Shown here piece after piece: positions 8,750 to 17,679 of a stretch of DNA of 64,000 nt (its first letter is position 1; each line of letters opens with the position of its first letter). The DNA is from Polyangiaceae bacterium (lineage in GTDB: Bacteria > Myxococcota_A > Polyangia > Polyangiales > Polyangiaceae). The stretch covers positions 2,232,001-2,296,000 of the forward strand of contig JABTUA010000003.1 in assembly GCA_015075635.1 (NCBI GenBank), in the 5' to 3' direction. The notes below the pieces were generated by a model. The model was not told the origin of the DNA and did not search any database. It worked only from the letters and a program-made list of their open reading frames with translations. A program made the translations under genes and the position numbers.

Positions 8750-9250
8750 TCACTCGAGGAGCCCGCGCAGCCGCGGCGTGATCTCGGCCACTGCACCTTC
8801 GCCTTTGATCGAACCCTCGATGCGTCGCTCCGAGCAGCGACCCTCGGGGCTCGGTCGCGCGAACAGCGGGATCAGGCGCGAGAGACAGCCGGCCTTGCCG
8901 AGCTCGGCCTCGTCGCGGTCGCGATCGAACTCGAGCAAGCGCAGCTCGGGAAAGGTCTGGTCGAGACGACCCGCAGCCGCAGCGTCGTGGAAGCGCACGC
9001 AGGGCTCGCACCACGGCGCGCCGACATACACGACCAGCTTCTTGCCGTCGCGCTGGGCGCGGGCGGCCTCGCGCGCGATCGTCGCCAGGGCGTCGGCTCC
9101 GGCGCTTGCCTGGACGAGCTCGACCCTGCCCGGAGGCGGCTGACGCGGCTCCGGCTTCGGCGGCGGGTCGTCACAAGCCGAGGACGCGAGCAGGACCAGA
9201 ATTCCCGCGAAGGTCTGCCTCTCGAGGAACACGCCGGCGGAGCCTACCAC
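8750..9250 (-). CDS. Thioredoxin-fold lipoprotein
   Basis: 166 residues. A hydrophobic leader ends at LASSAC (weak lipobox, Cys about residue 26), then a Pro-rich linker, then a thioredoxin-like domain with the redox motif APWCEPCVRFH after the strand KKLVVYVG. A third pair of cysteines (GCLSR and GRCSER) occurs near the C-terminus. The cis-Pro position LIPLF is present. It probably handles disulfides outside the cytoplasm, which fits a genome region rich in Cys-rich exported proteins. Partner unknown. Confidence 0.75.
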   Translation of the reverse strand: MVGSAGVFLERQTFAGILVLLASSACDDPPPKPEPRQPPPGRVELVQASAGADALATIAREAARAQRDGKKLVVYVGAPWCEPCVRFHDAAAAGRLDQTFPELRLLEFDRDRDEAELGKAGCLSRLIPLFARPSPEGRCSERRIEGSIKGEGAVAEITPRLRGLLE

Positions 9251-9277
9251 CTCCGCCGCGTGTTAGCTTCGGGCGCC

Positions 9278-10360
9278 ATGAAGCGGGAGCTCAGGCGTTC
9301 GGTGCGCGCGATCCTGGTGCTCGCGCTGCTCGGACCCGGCTGCGACTTCATGTGCGGCAAGAAGAAGCCCGCGACGACCGCCGGCGCCGGCGCCGACGAG
9401 ACGCCGGCGGGGGTCGAGGTGATGAGCGCCGGCGCCGAGCCCCGGGTCAAGCTGGAGATCGGACGCTGGGCAGGCCTTCACTACGAGCTCGAGACGGAGA
9501 GTGACGGCTCCTTCGGCAAGAGCGGCGAGGCTCCAGCGAAGGCGCCGACCTCGGTCTTGAAGCTCTCCGTGGAGGTGCAGCGCGGCACCGCCGACCCGCT
9601 GGTCGTGGAGAAGGACGGGAGGAAGCTGCGACTGGTGGAGGAGCGCGCGACCCTCGAGCGCATCGAGATACGAAACCCGGCGGCGCCCGCCGACTTCATG
9701 GCGAAGCTGAACGCGGCGTTCGGGCTGCTCCGGGGCCTGACCACCCGCTCGCTGATCGCCGAGAGTGGCGAGCTGGTCGAGGTGACCACCGAGCACGTCG
9801 GCGGCGTCGTGCCTCCGCCGGAGATCAAGCAGATCTTGGACGAAGCGCTGAGCGGCCAGCGCTTCTTCCCGTTCCGATTGCCGCCCACGCCGGTGGGGCT
9901 CGGGGCGCGCTGGCGCTTCAGCGCGCCGCTCGAGGCGCGCGGCGTCAAATCGCTTCAGGTCGCGGATCTGACGCTGGTCGAGCTCGGCGCCAAGACCGCC
10001 CGAATCGGTGTCCGCGTGCGCCACCAGGCGCCGCGCCAGGAGGTGCCGCATCCCACCGAGCCAGGCCTGACCGCGACGCTGGTCAACCTGCGGGGCGACG
10101 CGGACGGAGAGGTCACCATCGACCGGCTGACGGCCTGCATCATCGCCGCTCGCTTCAGCTCGACCTCGCACCTGACGATGACCTGGATGGACGCAGACGG
10201 GCACGACCAGACTGCGACCTTCCTTCAGGCCAACGTCCAGCGCATGCGCGGTCGGGTCGGACCGCCTGACGACGCGGGCACGGACGGCGGCGAGGCCCGG
10301 GTGGACGCGGAGCCGGAGGCCGCGGCAGTCGAGCCGGCGGACGACGACGAGGACGAGTGA
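9278..10360 (+). CDS. Lipoprotein of unknown function
   Basis: 360 residues from the ATG at 9278; the basic N-terminus MKRELRRSVRAILVLALLGPGC is a lipoprotein signal with the modified Cys at about residue 22. The mature region is a soluble, mostly beta-predicted domain (residues 55-330) and ends in an acidic tail of Asp/Glu/Ala. The body, with a PFRLPPTPVGLGARWRF segment and repeated measurement-like strands, resembles the DUF6263-type lipoproteins of myxobacteria, but I do not recognise an enzymatic motif. It is divergent from the thioredoxin-like gene and convergent (2 bp) with the membrane protein downstream. Confidence 0.65.
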   Translation: MKRELRRSVRAILVLALLGPGCDFMCGKKKPATTAGAGADETPAGVEVMSAGAEPRVKLEIGRWAGLHYELETESDGSFGKSGEAPAKAPTSVLKLSVEVQRGTADPLVVEKDGRKLRLVEERATLERIEIRNPAAPADFMAKLNAAFGLLRGLTTRSLIAESGELVEVTTEHVGGVVPPPEIKQILDEALSGQRFFPFRLPPTPVGLGARWRFSAPLEARGVKSLQVADLTLVELGAKTARIGVRVRHQAPRQEVPHPTEPGLTATLVNLRGDADGEVTIDRLTACIIAARFSSTSHLTMTWMDADGHDQTATFLQANVQRMRGRVGPPDDAGTDGGEARVDAEPEAAAVEPADDDEDE

Positions 10361-10362
10361 AG

Positions 10363-12120
10363 TCAGCCGAACGGCGGGACGACGAACTCGCCGCCGACCT
10401 CTGGCATGAACGCCCGGCGCATGCGGCCGTTCTCCAGCAAGAGGAACACCCGGTTCGGGTCGTCGAGGCTGCTCTCGAAGCGATAGCGCACGCGCTTCGG
10501 TGCCCAGCCCTCCACTTCGAGCACGGTGACGTCGAGCCCCGGGAGCGTCGCGCGATCGCCCGGACGGAAAGGCAGCGTGGGCCGCCGGAACATCTGCGAG
10601 GTCGGATCTTCGAACATGTGCCCGTGCTCGACGCTCAGCTCGAGCGTGTCGTCGGAGACCCTGAGGGCGCGCTGCGGCGAATTCGCGATGCCGAGCACGC
10701 GCCAGCGCTTGGGCAGCGGGGAGCCGTGGAAGTGGCGCACCCAGGGCGGGTAGATCAGCGCGGCGATCTCGCCGGCCGCGTTGATCAGCACCAGCTCCTG
10801 GCCGGCGACCTGCTGGTCGTCGATCTCGGCGGCCAGGTGCTTGGCGCGGATTGTGCCCACGATGTTCTTCCAGAAGTAGGCGTGGTCGTGGGTGAAGCGA
10901 GCCGAGAACCCCAGGTGCACGATGGCGACGGGGATCGTGGCGAGCCCGCGGAGCCAGGCGCCCGCGCGGCGCTCGGCGCTCACGAGCAGGAGCAGCCCGG
11001 AGTCCCAGATGGCCGCGCCGAGCAGCGCGCTGCCGCCGAAGCTGGTGATGAGCAGCAGGCGCACCGAAGGGATCGTGCCGACGAGCGGCAGCATGCCGAG
11101 CAGCATGCCGAGCCCCGCGGTGGCGAGGCGTCGGCGGTTCTGGGCGTCGGCGCGCCGCCACGTTCCGGCCACCAGGGCGAGCACCAAGGCGATGGGCACG
11201 AGCGCGCCCAGCGCTTCCGGCGAGCGCGAGAGCAGCTTCCCGTAGAACTGCTCGCCCGGAGTCAAGAGCACCTCGGTGGCGATCATGGCGGGGACGCGCA
11301 GCGCGACTTCGCTCAGGAACTGCCCTGGGCTGTCGAACGGGCCGATGTACACCACCGAGCCCTTGGCGCCGTAGCCGAGCGCGAGATGGACCGCCAGGTA
11401 GAGCGCCGCCGGGATCGCCGCCAAGGAGAGCCCGCGGAGCCGCTCGCGAAGCGGCTCTCCCCGGCTGCAGAGCTCGAAGGCGAGCACGTAGGCGAGGGCG
11501 CAGATGGCGTACTCGCCCCCGGCGAGCGCCAGCCCGAAGCCCAAGAGGGCGAGCGGCGCGCCGGGGCGCCAGCGCTCCTCGCGGAAGCGCAGGTACGCCC
11601 ACAGGCCGAGCGCGCCGAAGGTGGCGCTGATCAACGCGGTGCGGTTGCAGATCCAGGCGATGGGCGCGACCAACGCCGAGTCGAAGGCCAAGATCGCCGT
11701 GGCGATCAGCGCCGCGCCCTCGGGCAGCAGGCGCCGCGCCAGCAGGAAGTAGGCGAACACCAGGCCGACCAGCCAGAGCAGGGAGTGGACGTGCTGGCCC
11801 CGGGGACCGAGCGCGAGGGCGCGGTGGTCGAGCCAGAGCAGCGCGCTCGACAGGGGCCTGAGCAAGCTGAGCTTCAGATCCGGGTGGCTCCACCAGGGGG
11901 CGATGCCGCCGTCTTGGAGCGGGGCGAGCTCCCCCGGCCGCCTGAGGAACGAGTACAGATCGAGGGGCATCCGCGCCACCGGGTACTCGCCGTCGAGCAT
12001 GGCCCGGTTCAGGAAATCGTCCGCGGCCAGGCCCGCGTCGAGCGACGGCCAGTGGAGCCACAAGGCGACCGCGGCGAGCAGCGCCACGACGACGAGGCTC
12101 TTCCCGGTGGTGCTCGGCAT
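10363..12120 (-). CDS. Polytopic membrane protein, GT-C-like, paralogue of the 15973-17679 gene
   Basis: 585 residues from the ATG at 12120. About ten membrane segments fill residues 8-400; the C-terminal 170 residues are soluble. The first extracytoplasmic loop holds DDFLNRAM and the WSHPDLKLSLLRPLSSALLW motif, a layout reminiscent of GT-C glycosyltransferases with acidic residues after TM1. The same order of motifs (PDL.LS..RP.SS, CNRTALIS/LANRNALLAS, ERWRPG/EGWRPG, and a C-terminal F.PG/F.AG strand set) is found in the protein at 15973-17679. Substrate unknown; a lipid-linked sugar donor is only a guess from topology. Confidence 0.75.
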   Translation of the reverse strand: MPSTTGKSLVVVALLAAVALWLHWPSLDAGLAADDFLNRAMLDGEYPVARMPLDLYSFLRRPGELAPLQDGGIAPWWSHPDLKLSLLRPLSSALLWLDHRALALGPRGQHVHSLLWLVGLVFAYFLLARRLLPEGAALIATAILAFDSALVAPIAWICNRTALISATFGALGLWAYLRFREERWRPGAPLALLGFGLALAGGEYAICALAYVLAFELCSRGEPLRERLRGLSLAAIPAALYLAVHLALGYGAKGSVVYIGPFDSPGQFLSEVALRVPAMIATEVLLTPGEQFYGKLLSRSPEALGALVPIALVLALVAGTWRRADAQNRRRLATAGLGMLLGMLPLVGTIPSVRLLLITSFGGSALLGAAIWDSGLLLLVSAERRAGAWLRGLATIPVAIVHLGFSARFTHDHAYFWKNIVGTIRAKHLAAEIDDQQVAGQELVLINAAGEIAALIYPPWVRHFHGSPLPKRWRVLGIANSPQRALRVSDDTLELSVEHGHMFEDPTSQMFRRPTLPFRPGDRATLPGLDVTVLEVEGWAPKRVRYRFESSLDDPNRVFLLLENGRMRRAFMPEVGGEFVVPPFG

Positions 12121-12179
12121 CGGCTCGCGAGCATTGCCGATTTCCAATGCGCTGTAAGCTCAATTAGCTTGGTCACTCG

Positions 12180-13034
12180 ATGTCGGCCGCGCTGCGCATC
12201 CTGCTCGACGTCGTCGTCTTCCGGCTGCGCCGGCTCGAGATGGCGAACCTGGCGGGGGCCGTGTCGGTCATGGTCGCGCTCAGGTTGCCCATCGCCGACG
12301 TGGCGGTCCGCACGGGCTTCGCGCTCTTGCTCAACCTGCTGGCGTACCTGACCAACGACTACTGCGATCTGGAGCGCGACCTCGAGACGGGCCGCGCCGA
12401 GGCGAAGACGCGCTTCCTAGCGGAGCACCGGCGCGCCGCGCTCGGCGTGCAGATCGGGCTCGGCGCGCTGCTCTCTGTGCTCGCGCTCGCTTGGAGCCCC
12501 GGTCTGCTCCTGGCTCTGGTCCTGGGCGAGGGGCTGTGCTGGCTCTACTCGGCGAAGGTCAAGCGCGTGGCGTACGCGGACGTCTTGGTGATGGCGGTGT
12601 GCGGCGGCGCGATGGCGCTCTGCGCCGTGCCCCTCGACCGCCCGCTGGGCTGGCTCCTGGTCGCCGAGCTCGGCCTGTTCTCGGGAGCGTTCGAGCTGAT
12701 CCAGGTGCTGCGGGACCGGCGCGAGGACGCCGACATCGGCGTCGTGACCACGGCGGTGAAGCTGGGGGAGCGCACGACGCTCGCGCTGCTCCGGGTCTGG
12801 ATGCTCCTGACCGCTGCGTTCGCCACGCTCTTCTTGCACCGTTACGTGGGTCCCGCGCTGGCGCTCGCGGTCCTGGTTCCCTACGGGCAGAGCGGCGCGA
12901 AGACCTACTGGAATCGGGTGCGTCTGGTCTTCGGCCTGGTGTGGCTCGGCATCATCGCGACGACGACGCTCGAAGGTCGAAGCGACGGGCTCCTGACTCA
13001 GGTCGCCGTGGTAGCCTCGCGATCGCTGCCATGA
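12180..13034 (+). CDS. UbiA-family prenyltransferase
   Basis: 284 residues with about eight membrane helices. Two Asp-rich motifs define the family: NDYCDLERDLETG (NDxxDxxxD, residues about 59-71) and DRREDADIGVVTTAVKLG (second motif, about 179-196). Such enzymes transfer a prenyl chain to an aromatic or lipid acceptor; here the acceptor cannot be told. The nearby mevalonate pathway would supply the prenyl donor. The stop overlaps the ATG of the following kinase (ATGA), which is unusual company for a prenyltransferase. Confidence 0.85.
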   Translation: MSAALRILLDVVVFRLRRLEMANLAGAVSVMVALRLPIADVAVRTGFALLLNLLAYLTNDYCDLERDLETGRAEAKTRFLAEHRRAALGVQIGLGALLSVLALAWSPGLLLALVLGEGLCWLYSAKVKRVAYADVLVMAVCGGAMALCAVPLDRPLGWLLVAELGLFSGAFELIQVLRDRREDADIGVVTTAVKLGERTTLALLRVWMLLTAAFATLFLHRYVGPALALAVLVPYGQSGAKTYWNRVRLVFGLVWLGIIATTTLEGRSDGLLTQVAVVASRSLP

Positions 13035-14266
13035 CCTTCCTGCCGGCTAGCGGCGAGGTATTCGCCGGTCGATACCGCATCGACGGTCGGCTGGGGCAGG
13101 GGGGCCACGGCGCGGTGTTCCGGGCCGCCGATCTCGAGGGTGGTGGTGTGGTCGCGCTGAAGCTGCTCTTGCCCGAGCAGCTCGACGGCGTCGGGCGCGA
13201 TCGCTTCCGCCGCGAAGCCGAGCTGGGGGAACGTCTCGCCAATCCGCACAGCGTCCGCCTGCACGATTGGGGCGAGGACGCACATGGGCTGCCCTACATC
13301 GCGTTCGAGCTCCTGGAAGGGCGCTCGCTCGGGCGCTTCCTGGAGGAGCGGGGCCCGCAGCCGGCCGAGGTCGTTGCGCGTGTGGCCCGCGCGATGCTCG
13401 AGGCGCTCGCCGACGCGCACGAGCTCGGGATGATTCACCGCGACATCAAGCCCGCCAACGTCTTCTTGTGCGACTACGCCGGCAGTCACGACTTCGTGAA
13501 GGTCCTGGACTTCGGCATCGCGAAGCGCTCCGGGCGCGACGCGACCCAGCTCACCGCCACCGACGTCGTGGTCGGGACGGCGCGCTACATGGCCCCCGAG
13601 CAGCTTCGGGGTGAGGAGGTGACGCCGGCCACCGACCTCTACTCGGTCGGCCTGGTCATGGCGGAGATGCTCGCCGGGGCGCCGGTGTTCCGCGGCTCCA
13701 CCATCGAGGTGTGCCTCGCGCAAGTGTCCTCCGACCCAGTCCCGCTCTCGGAGCGAGTGCTGAGCTCGTCCCTCGGGCCGGCCATCGTCCGCGCGACCGA
13801 CAAGCACCCCGGGCGACGTTTCGCGACGGCGCGCGCCATGCTGGAGGCGTTGCCGTCGGCGACACCGCGCACGCTGATCGACGATCCGGACGGCGAGACC
13901 GCCGTGATGGGTCCGCCTCCGGCGCTGGCGGCAGTCCCGACTTCGACCCCGGCGTTCCAAGCGCCGCTCGGCTCCTCACCGGTGTTCGCCGCGGTGCCGA
14001 CATCGGCGCCGGTCTACCCGTCGGTGCCCCCGGGCTCCTCGCCCGTCTTCGCCGCGGTGCCGACGTCGGCACCGGTCTACCCGTCGCTGCCGCCGGGCTC
14101 GCTGGCGCCCCAGCGCAGCAGCGCATCGGGTCCGTGGGCCTTGGGGCTGGTGGCCGCGTTCCTGCTGCTCGCCGCGCTGATCGCGGCCGGGGCCTGGCTC
14201 GTCGCGTCGCCGACCACCCCCGAAGAGCCGCCGCCGATGCCTTCCGCGCGTCAGCGCGGGCGCTGA
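13031..14266 (+). CDS. Hanks-type Ser/Thr protein kinase with one C-terminal membrane segment
   Basis: 411 residues. Kinase domain about residues 13-270: glycine loop GQGGHGAVFRA, catalytic Lys in VALKLL, HRDIKPANVFL catalytic loop, DFGIAKRS, and GTARYMAPEQL. A Pro/Ala/Ser-rich linker with two 21-residue repeats (residues about 314-355) leads to a hydrophobic segment (about residues 370-392) and a short tail, so the kinase is cytoplasmic and anchored by its C-terminal helix. The ATG overlaps the UbiA stop, implying translational coupling. The last 16 bp overlap the convergent acetyltransferase gene. Target proteins unknown. Confidence 0.9.
   Translation: MTFLPASGEVFAGRYRIDGRLGQGGHGAVFRAADLEGGGVVALKLLLPEQLDGVGRDRFRREAELGERLANPHSVRLHDWGEDAHGLPYIAFELLEGRSLGRFLEERGPQPAEVVARVARAMLEALADAHELGMIHRDIKPANVFLCDYAGSHDFVKVLDFGIAKRSGRDATQLTATDVVVGTARYMAPEQLRGEEVTPATDLYSVGLVMAEMLAGAPVFRGSTIEVCLAQVSSDPVPLSERVLSSSLGPAIVRATDKHPGRRFATARAMLEALPSATPRTLIDDPDGETAVMGPPPALAAVPTSTPAFQAPLGSSPVFAAVPTSAPVYPSVPPGSSPVFAAVPTSAPVYPSLPPGSLAPQRSSASGPWALGLVAAFLLLAALIAAGAWLVASPTTPEEPPPMPSARQRGR
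13970..14095 (+). repeat. Two tandem 63-bp units in the kinase linker
   Basis: Units at 13970-14032 and 14033-14095 each encode GSSPVFAAVPTSAPVYPS plus a short Pro tail; a degenerate third copy (AAVPTSTPAFQAPL) precedes them at about 13928. The near-identical DNA suggests recent duplication and a length-variable linker. Confidence 0.75.
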
Positions 14267-14847
14267 ACCGAGCGGAGCACGTCACGCTCGCCCGCGATCA
14301 GCGCGAACAGCGCCAAGTCGGCGGGCCGACCGCGGCGCTGGCCGACCGCGCGCAGCACCCCCTCGAACCGGAAACCGAGGCGCTCCGCGACGCGATTGCT
14401 GCGCTCGTTGTGGGGCTCGGTGCGGATCTCCACGCGCGGCGCGTCGAGGTCGTCGAAGGCGTGCTCTGCCAGGCGGCGGGCTGCTTCCGTTGCGTAGCCC
14501 TGCCCGAGAGCGTGGGGCCCGAGCCAGTAGCTCACGTCCACGTACAACCAGCTGCTGCCCGGCTCCAGGCTCCGTGCTCGAAGGCCTGCCGCCCCCAAGA
14601 GCTCGTTTCGGTCTTTGGTGAACACTCCCAGGCGGTTGCTCTCGCTACCGTCGTACGGGCGGGCGGCCCACGCTTCGACCGCCTCGAGCGAGCTCATGCG
14701 TCCCGGCCAGAGCAGCCAGGGGTCGAGGTGGGCGCGGCTCGCCTGGACGAGCTCGAAGAGCGCGGGAGCGTCGCCGGGCTCGAACGCGCGCAGCACGAGG
14801 CGCTCGGTCTCGAGCCGCTGGGCCAGGCGATCGAGGCGCAAGTTCAT
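14251..14847 (-). CDS. GNAT N-acetyltransferase, RimJ/RimL type
   Basis: 198 residues from the ATG at 14847. Typical order: ETERLVLRAFEPGDAPALFE at the start, YWLGPHALGQGYATEAARRL (acetyl-CoA pyrophosphate loop Q/R-x-x-G-x-A/G) in the middle, and NERSNRVAERLGFRFEGVLR near the end. The family acetylates N-termini of ribosomal proteins or small amines. It follows the membrane-protein operon by 43 bp and is convergent with the kinase gene. Confidence 0.85.
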   Translation of the reverse strand: MNLRLDRLAQRLETERLVLRAFEPGDAPALFELVQASRAHLDPWLLWPGRMSSLEAVEAWAARPYDGSESNRLGVFTKDRNELLGAAGLRARSLEPGSSWLYVDVSYWLGPHALGQGYATEAARRLAEHAFDDLDAPRVEIRTEPHNERSNRVAERLGFRFEGVLRAVGQRRGRPADLALFALIAGERDVLRSVQRPR

Positions 14848-14890
14848 GGTTTCGCAGCCTCGCACACCAGCTGCTCGACGTCACCGTGCG

Positions 14891-15976
14891 TCAAGGCGGC
14901 GGCCGAGCGCGCGCGAGGCGGAGCATGAGCGCCGCGCCCGCGACGGCGCCGAGCCCGCCGCCGAACACGAGCGCGTACGGCGAGAGCGGGTCCTGCATGC
15001 GAAAGGCGCCGATCGCGAGCCCGACGCCGCCGTACAGTGCGATGCCCAAGAGGAGGCCGAGCGGGGCGCCCATCCAGATCAGCGAGAACATCCCGATGTT
15101 CGCGGCCCAGCTCGGTCGCTCCCGGATGCGCTCGAGCGCGTCTAGCTCCTTCTCGAGCGGACCAGGCTCGAGGCCGAAGCCTCGGCGCAGCGCGGCCGCC
15201 GCCCGAAGGTGCACCGTCCGCCCGGGGAAGGACTGCCGGCTGAGCTCCTGCCGCTTTCCGCTCGCGGAGACCAAGATCAGCCGGCCCACGGGGCGGGTGG
15301 CGCCCGCCTTGGATTTCCAGACGTCGCGCTCGTCACTCTGCTCGACGACGACCTCATCCACGTCGAACAGCTCGAAGGCCGTGCTGCGACCGGGGATGCC
15401 GAGCACGCGGCGCTGGACCGAGAGCCGGCGCTCCGACGGCTCGACGTCGAGGATCAGCCGGCCCGCGCCGCGGAACGCAGAACGGAGCACGGCGAGCCCG
15501 CCCGAGAGCATGGCCAGGCCGAACACCAGGAGCCAGGGTGACTGGCGTAGCTTCACCCCGATGGCGGTGCCCGATGCTCGCGCGCGCTCGACCTCGGCGG
15601 CGATCTCCCGCGCGCGCTCGGCGTCCACCTCTCGCAGGCGGTAACCACGACCTCCGACCGCGAGCACCGGGCGCCCGTACTCCGTCGTGTTGCCCTTGCC
15701 GCCCCAGCGTGACTCGACGCTGACGCCGGTGAGCTCGCGTCGCGGAAAGCGCGCTACCGGCTGTGGCTCGAACACGCCTTCGGAGACCACGCACCAGGAG
15801 TCCGGCGCTCCCCCACACGAGAGCTCTTGGCGCTGCAGCCCGAGCATCAGCAACAGCGACGCGACCAGCGTGAAGCCGGCGCCGGCCAGGATGCGGCCGA
15901 GGCGCAGCGGGAACGGCCCGTGCACGACGCGAAACGGCGGCAGCGCCGGCGGTCCCTGGCGATACGCCGACGTCAC
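14891..15976 (-). CDS. Membrane protein of unknown function
   Basis: 361 residues from a GTG that overlaps the previous stop (GTGA at 15976-15973). One membrane segment near residues 28-46, one near 155-172, and two close together near 285-345. Between TM1 and TM2 an exported domain with an SCGG....WCVV cysteine pair; between TM2 and TM3 a soluble domain beginning LILDVEPSERRLSVQRRVLG. Not recognised. It is fourth in an overlapping five-gene minus-strand set (20386 down to 14251). Confidence 0.65.
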   Translation of the reverse strand: MTSAYRQGPPALPPFRVVHGPFPLRLGRILAGAGFTLVASLLLMLGLQRQELSCGGAPDSWCVVSEGVFEPQPVARFPRRELTGVSVESRWGGKGNTTEYGRPVLAVGGRGYRLREVDAERAREIAAEVERARASGTAIGVKLRQSPWLLVFGLAMLSGGLAVLRSAFRGAGRLILDVEPSERRLSVQRRVLGIPGRSTAFELFDVDEVVVEQSDERDVWKSKAGATRPVGRLILVSASGKRQELSRQSFPGRTVHLRAAAALRRGFGLEPGPLEKELDALERIRERPSWAANIGMFSLIWMGAPLGLLLGIALYGGVGLAIGAFRMQDPLSPYALVFGGGLGAVAGAALMLRLARARPPP

Positions 15977-17679
15977 GGTGCGGCTCCGAGCTGGCGCTTC
16001 TCCCCCGCGCGCGGCGGGGCGAACGGGACGAAGCGCGCGCCGTCCCAGCCGACGAACCGGAGCTTCTCGCTGCCGAGCGGCCAGTTGAAGCGGAAGGTCA
16101 CCGCCAGCGGCTCGCCGCGCTCGCTGACCTCGGTGACCAGCGCTTCGAGCGGGCCGGTGTAGACGCTCTCGCCGGCGCGGAACGGCTGGCTGCGGCCGCG
16201 GAAAAGCCGGTTGAACGGGTGCTCCAGGTAGCCCCCGGGAACGCGCAGCGCGAGCGCGTTGTCGTCCACGCGCTCGACCTCGACCTTGCCGGGGCCGGCC
16301 GCCAGGCACACCACCGGCGGCGCGGGACCGCGCTCGACGTGGCGGCGCAGCGGGCGCAGGAGCGAGCAGTAGTAGTAGTCGGGCGCGTTCAGCGCGATCA
16401 CCAGCTCGTCAGCGGAGATGACGCTGGCGTAGGCGCCGGAGACGCCCGCCACGACGCGGTCGTGATAGCGGCTCATGGTGAGCGAGCGCCAGGGCAGGAG
16501 CACCGGCGCCACGACCAGGTGCAGCGCGCCGAACGGTACGGCGAGCAGCCGAATCCCGAGCGACGCCTGCTCGACGGCGCGCGACAGGAGCGTCCCGAAG
16601 CACAGCGCCGCGCCCAGGCCTGGCAGGAACAGCGTGCGATCGCTGGGTGAGGTCGCTGCCAGAGGGACGAGCGAGAGCAACATGCCCGCGAGACCGAAGC
16701 GGAGCTCCGGCGCCGACAAGCTGCCGGCCAGGCCGAGGACGAGCAGCGAAAGCAGCGCCGCGCCGCCCAGGGCGAGCCCGAGGTGCGCGCGATCGCCGAG
16801 CGCGACCCAGGCGTCCGCGCTCGGGTAGCCGAGCAGGCCCGCGAACAGCGCGCCGAGCCGGCCGGGGAGCTCAGTCAGGAACGGGAGCGGGGCGCGCAGG
16901 GGATCCAGGTAGATCCCGGAGCCGACCGCGCCGTGACCCAGCCCGAGGTAGAGCCCCGCCCAGCCGAGCGCGACCGCCCCCGCCGGCAGGAGCGCGAGCG
17001 CGCGCCCGGATCCGCGATCGAGGAACAGCGCGTAGGCGGCGAGGTACCCGAGCACGCCGAGCCCGAGCTCGCTCGAGCCCAGCGCGAGCGCCACGAACGC
17101 CGGGGCCAGCCACGCGCCGGGACGCCAGCCCTCGCGCCGGAGGCGATCGTGGGCCGACAGCGCCGCCACGGCGAACACCGACGCGAGCAGCGCGTTGCGG
17201 TTCGCGAGCCAGCCGACGGCGTGGCCATGGGCGTCGTCCACGGCGTAGAGCAGTGCGGCGAGCCCGGCAATCCAGGGTGTGGGCATCAGGCGGCGGAAGA
17301 GCCGTGCCGCCAAGGCCACCAGCGCCGCGTAGAGCGCGATGCTCTCGAGGTGCATCAGCCAAACGGCGTCGCCGAGCACTCGGTAGTCGAAGAGTGCCCA
17401 CAGCGACGAGACCGGGCGAAAGAACGAGAGGCGAAGATCCGGTGACGCGAGCCAGGGCAAGACGCCCGCCGCCTGCGCCGCCTGCACGTCCGCGGCGCTC
17501 GAGAGCGCCGAGTAGAGGTTGACTCCGGCGCGCGACTCGAGGGCGTTGTCGCGGAGCACCCAGTCCTCCGTGCAGAGGCCAGCTCCCAGCGACGGAGTGA
17601 CCAGCAGGCAGGCGGCGAGCGCGAGCCAGAGGAGCGCTCGCGGGCTCGCGAGCCAGCCGCGCCAGCCGCTCGACGTCAT
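15973..17679 (-). CDS. Polytopic membrane protein, GT-C-like, paralogue of the 10363-12120 gene
   Basis: 568 residues; the ATG shares one base with the upstream stop (TGATG at 17681-17677). About ten membrane helices, then a soluble C-terminal third. Shared motifs with the 10363-12120 protein include LASPDLRLSFFRPVSSLWAL, WLANRNALLASVFAVAALS and a C-terminal FRGRSQPFRAGESVYTGPL strand. An early acidic pair (CTEDW) follows TM1, as in GT-C transferases. Its operon partner is the spermidine-synthase-like protein, which suggests the two act on the same envelope or membrane process. Confidence 0.75.
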   Translation of the reverse strand: MTSSGWRGWLASPRALLWLALAACLLVTPSLGAGLCTEDWVLRDNALESRAGVNLYSALSSAADVQAAQAAGVLPWLASPDLRLSFFRPVSSLWALFDYRVLGDAVWLMHLESIALYAALVALAARLFRRLMPTPWIAGLAALLYAVDDAHGHAVGWLANRNALLASVFAVAALSAHDRLRREGWRPGAWLAPAFVALALGSSELGLGVLGYLAAYALFLDRGSGRALALLPAGAVALGWAGLYLGLGHGAVGSGIYLDPLRAPLPFLTELPGRLGALFAGLLGYPSADAWVALGDRAHLGLALGGAALLSLLVLGLAGSLSAPELRFGLAGMLLSLVPLAATSPSDRTLFLPGLGAALCFGTLLSRAVEQASLGIRLLAVPFGALHLVVAPVLLPWRSLTMSRYHDRVVAGVSGAYASVISADELVIALNAPDYYYCSLLRPLRRHVERGPAPPVVCLAAGPGKVEVERVDDNALALRVPGGYLEHPFNRLFRGRSQPFRAGESVYTGPLEALVTEVSERGEPLAVTFRFNWPLGSEKLRFVGWDGARFVPFAPPRAGEKRQLGAAP

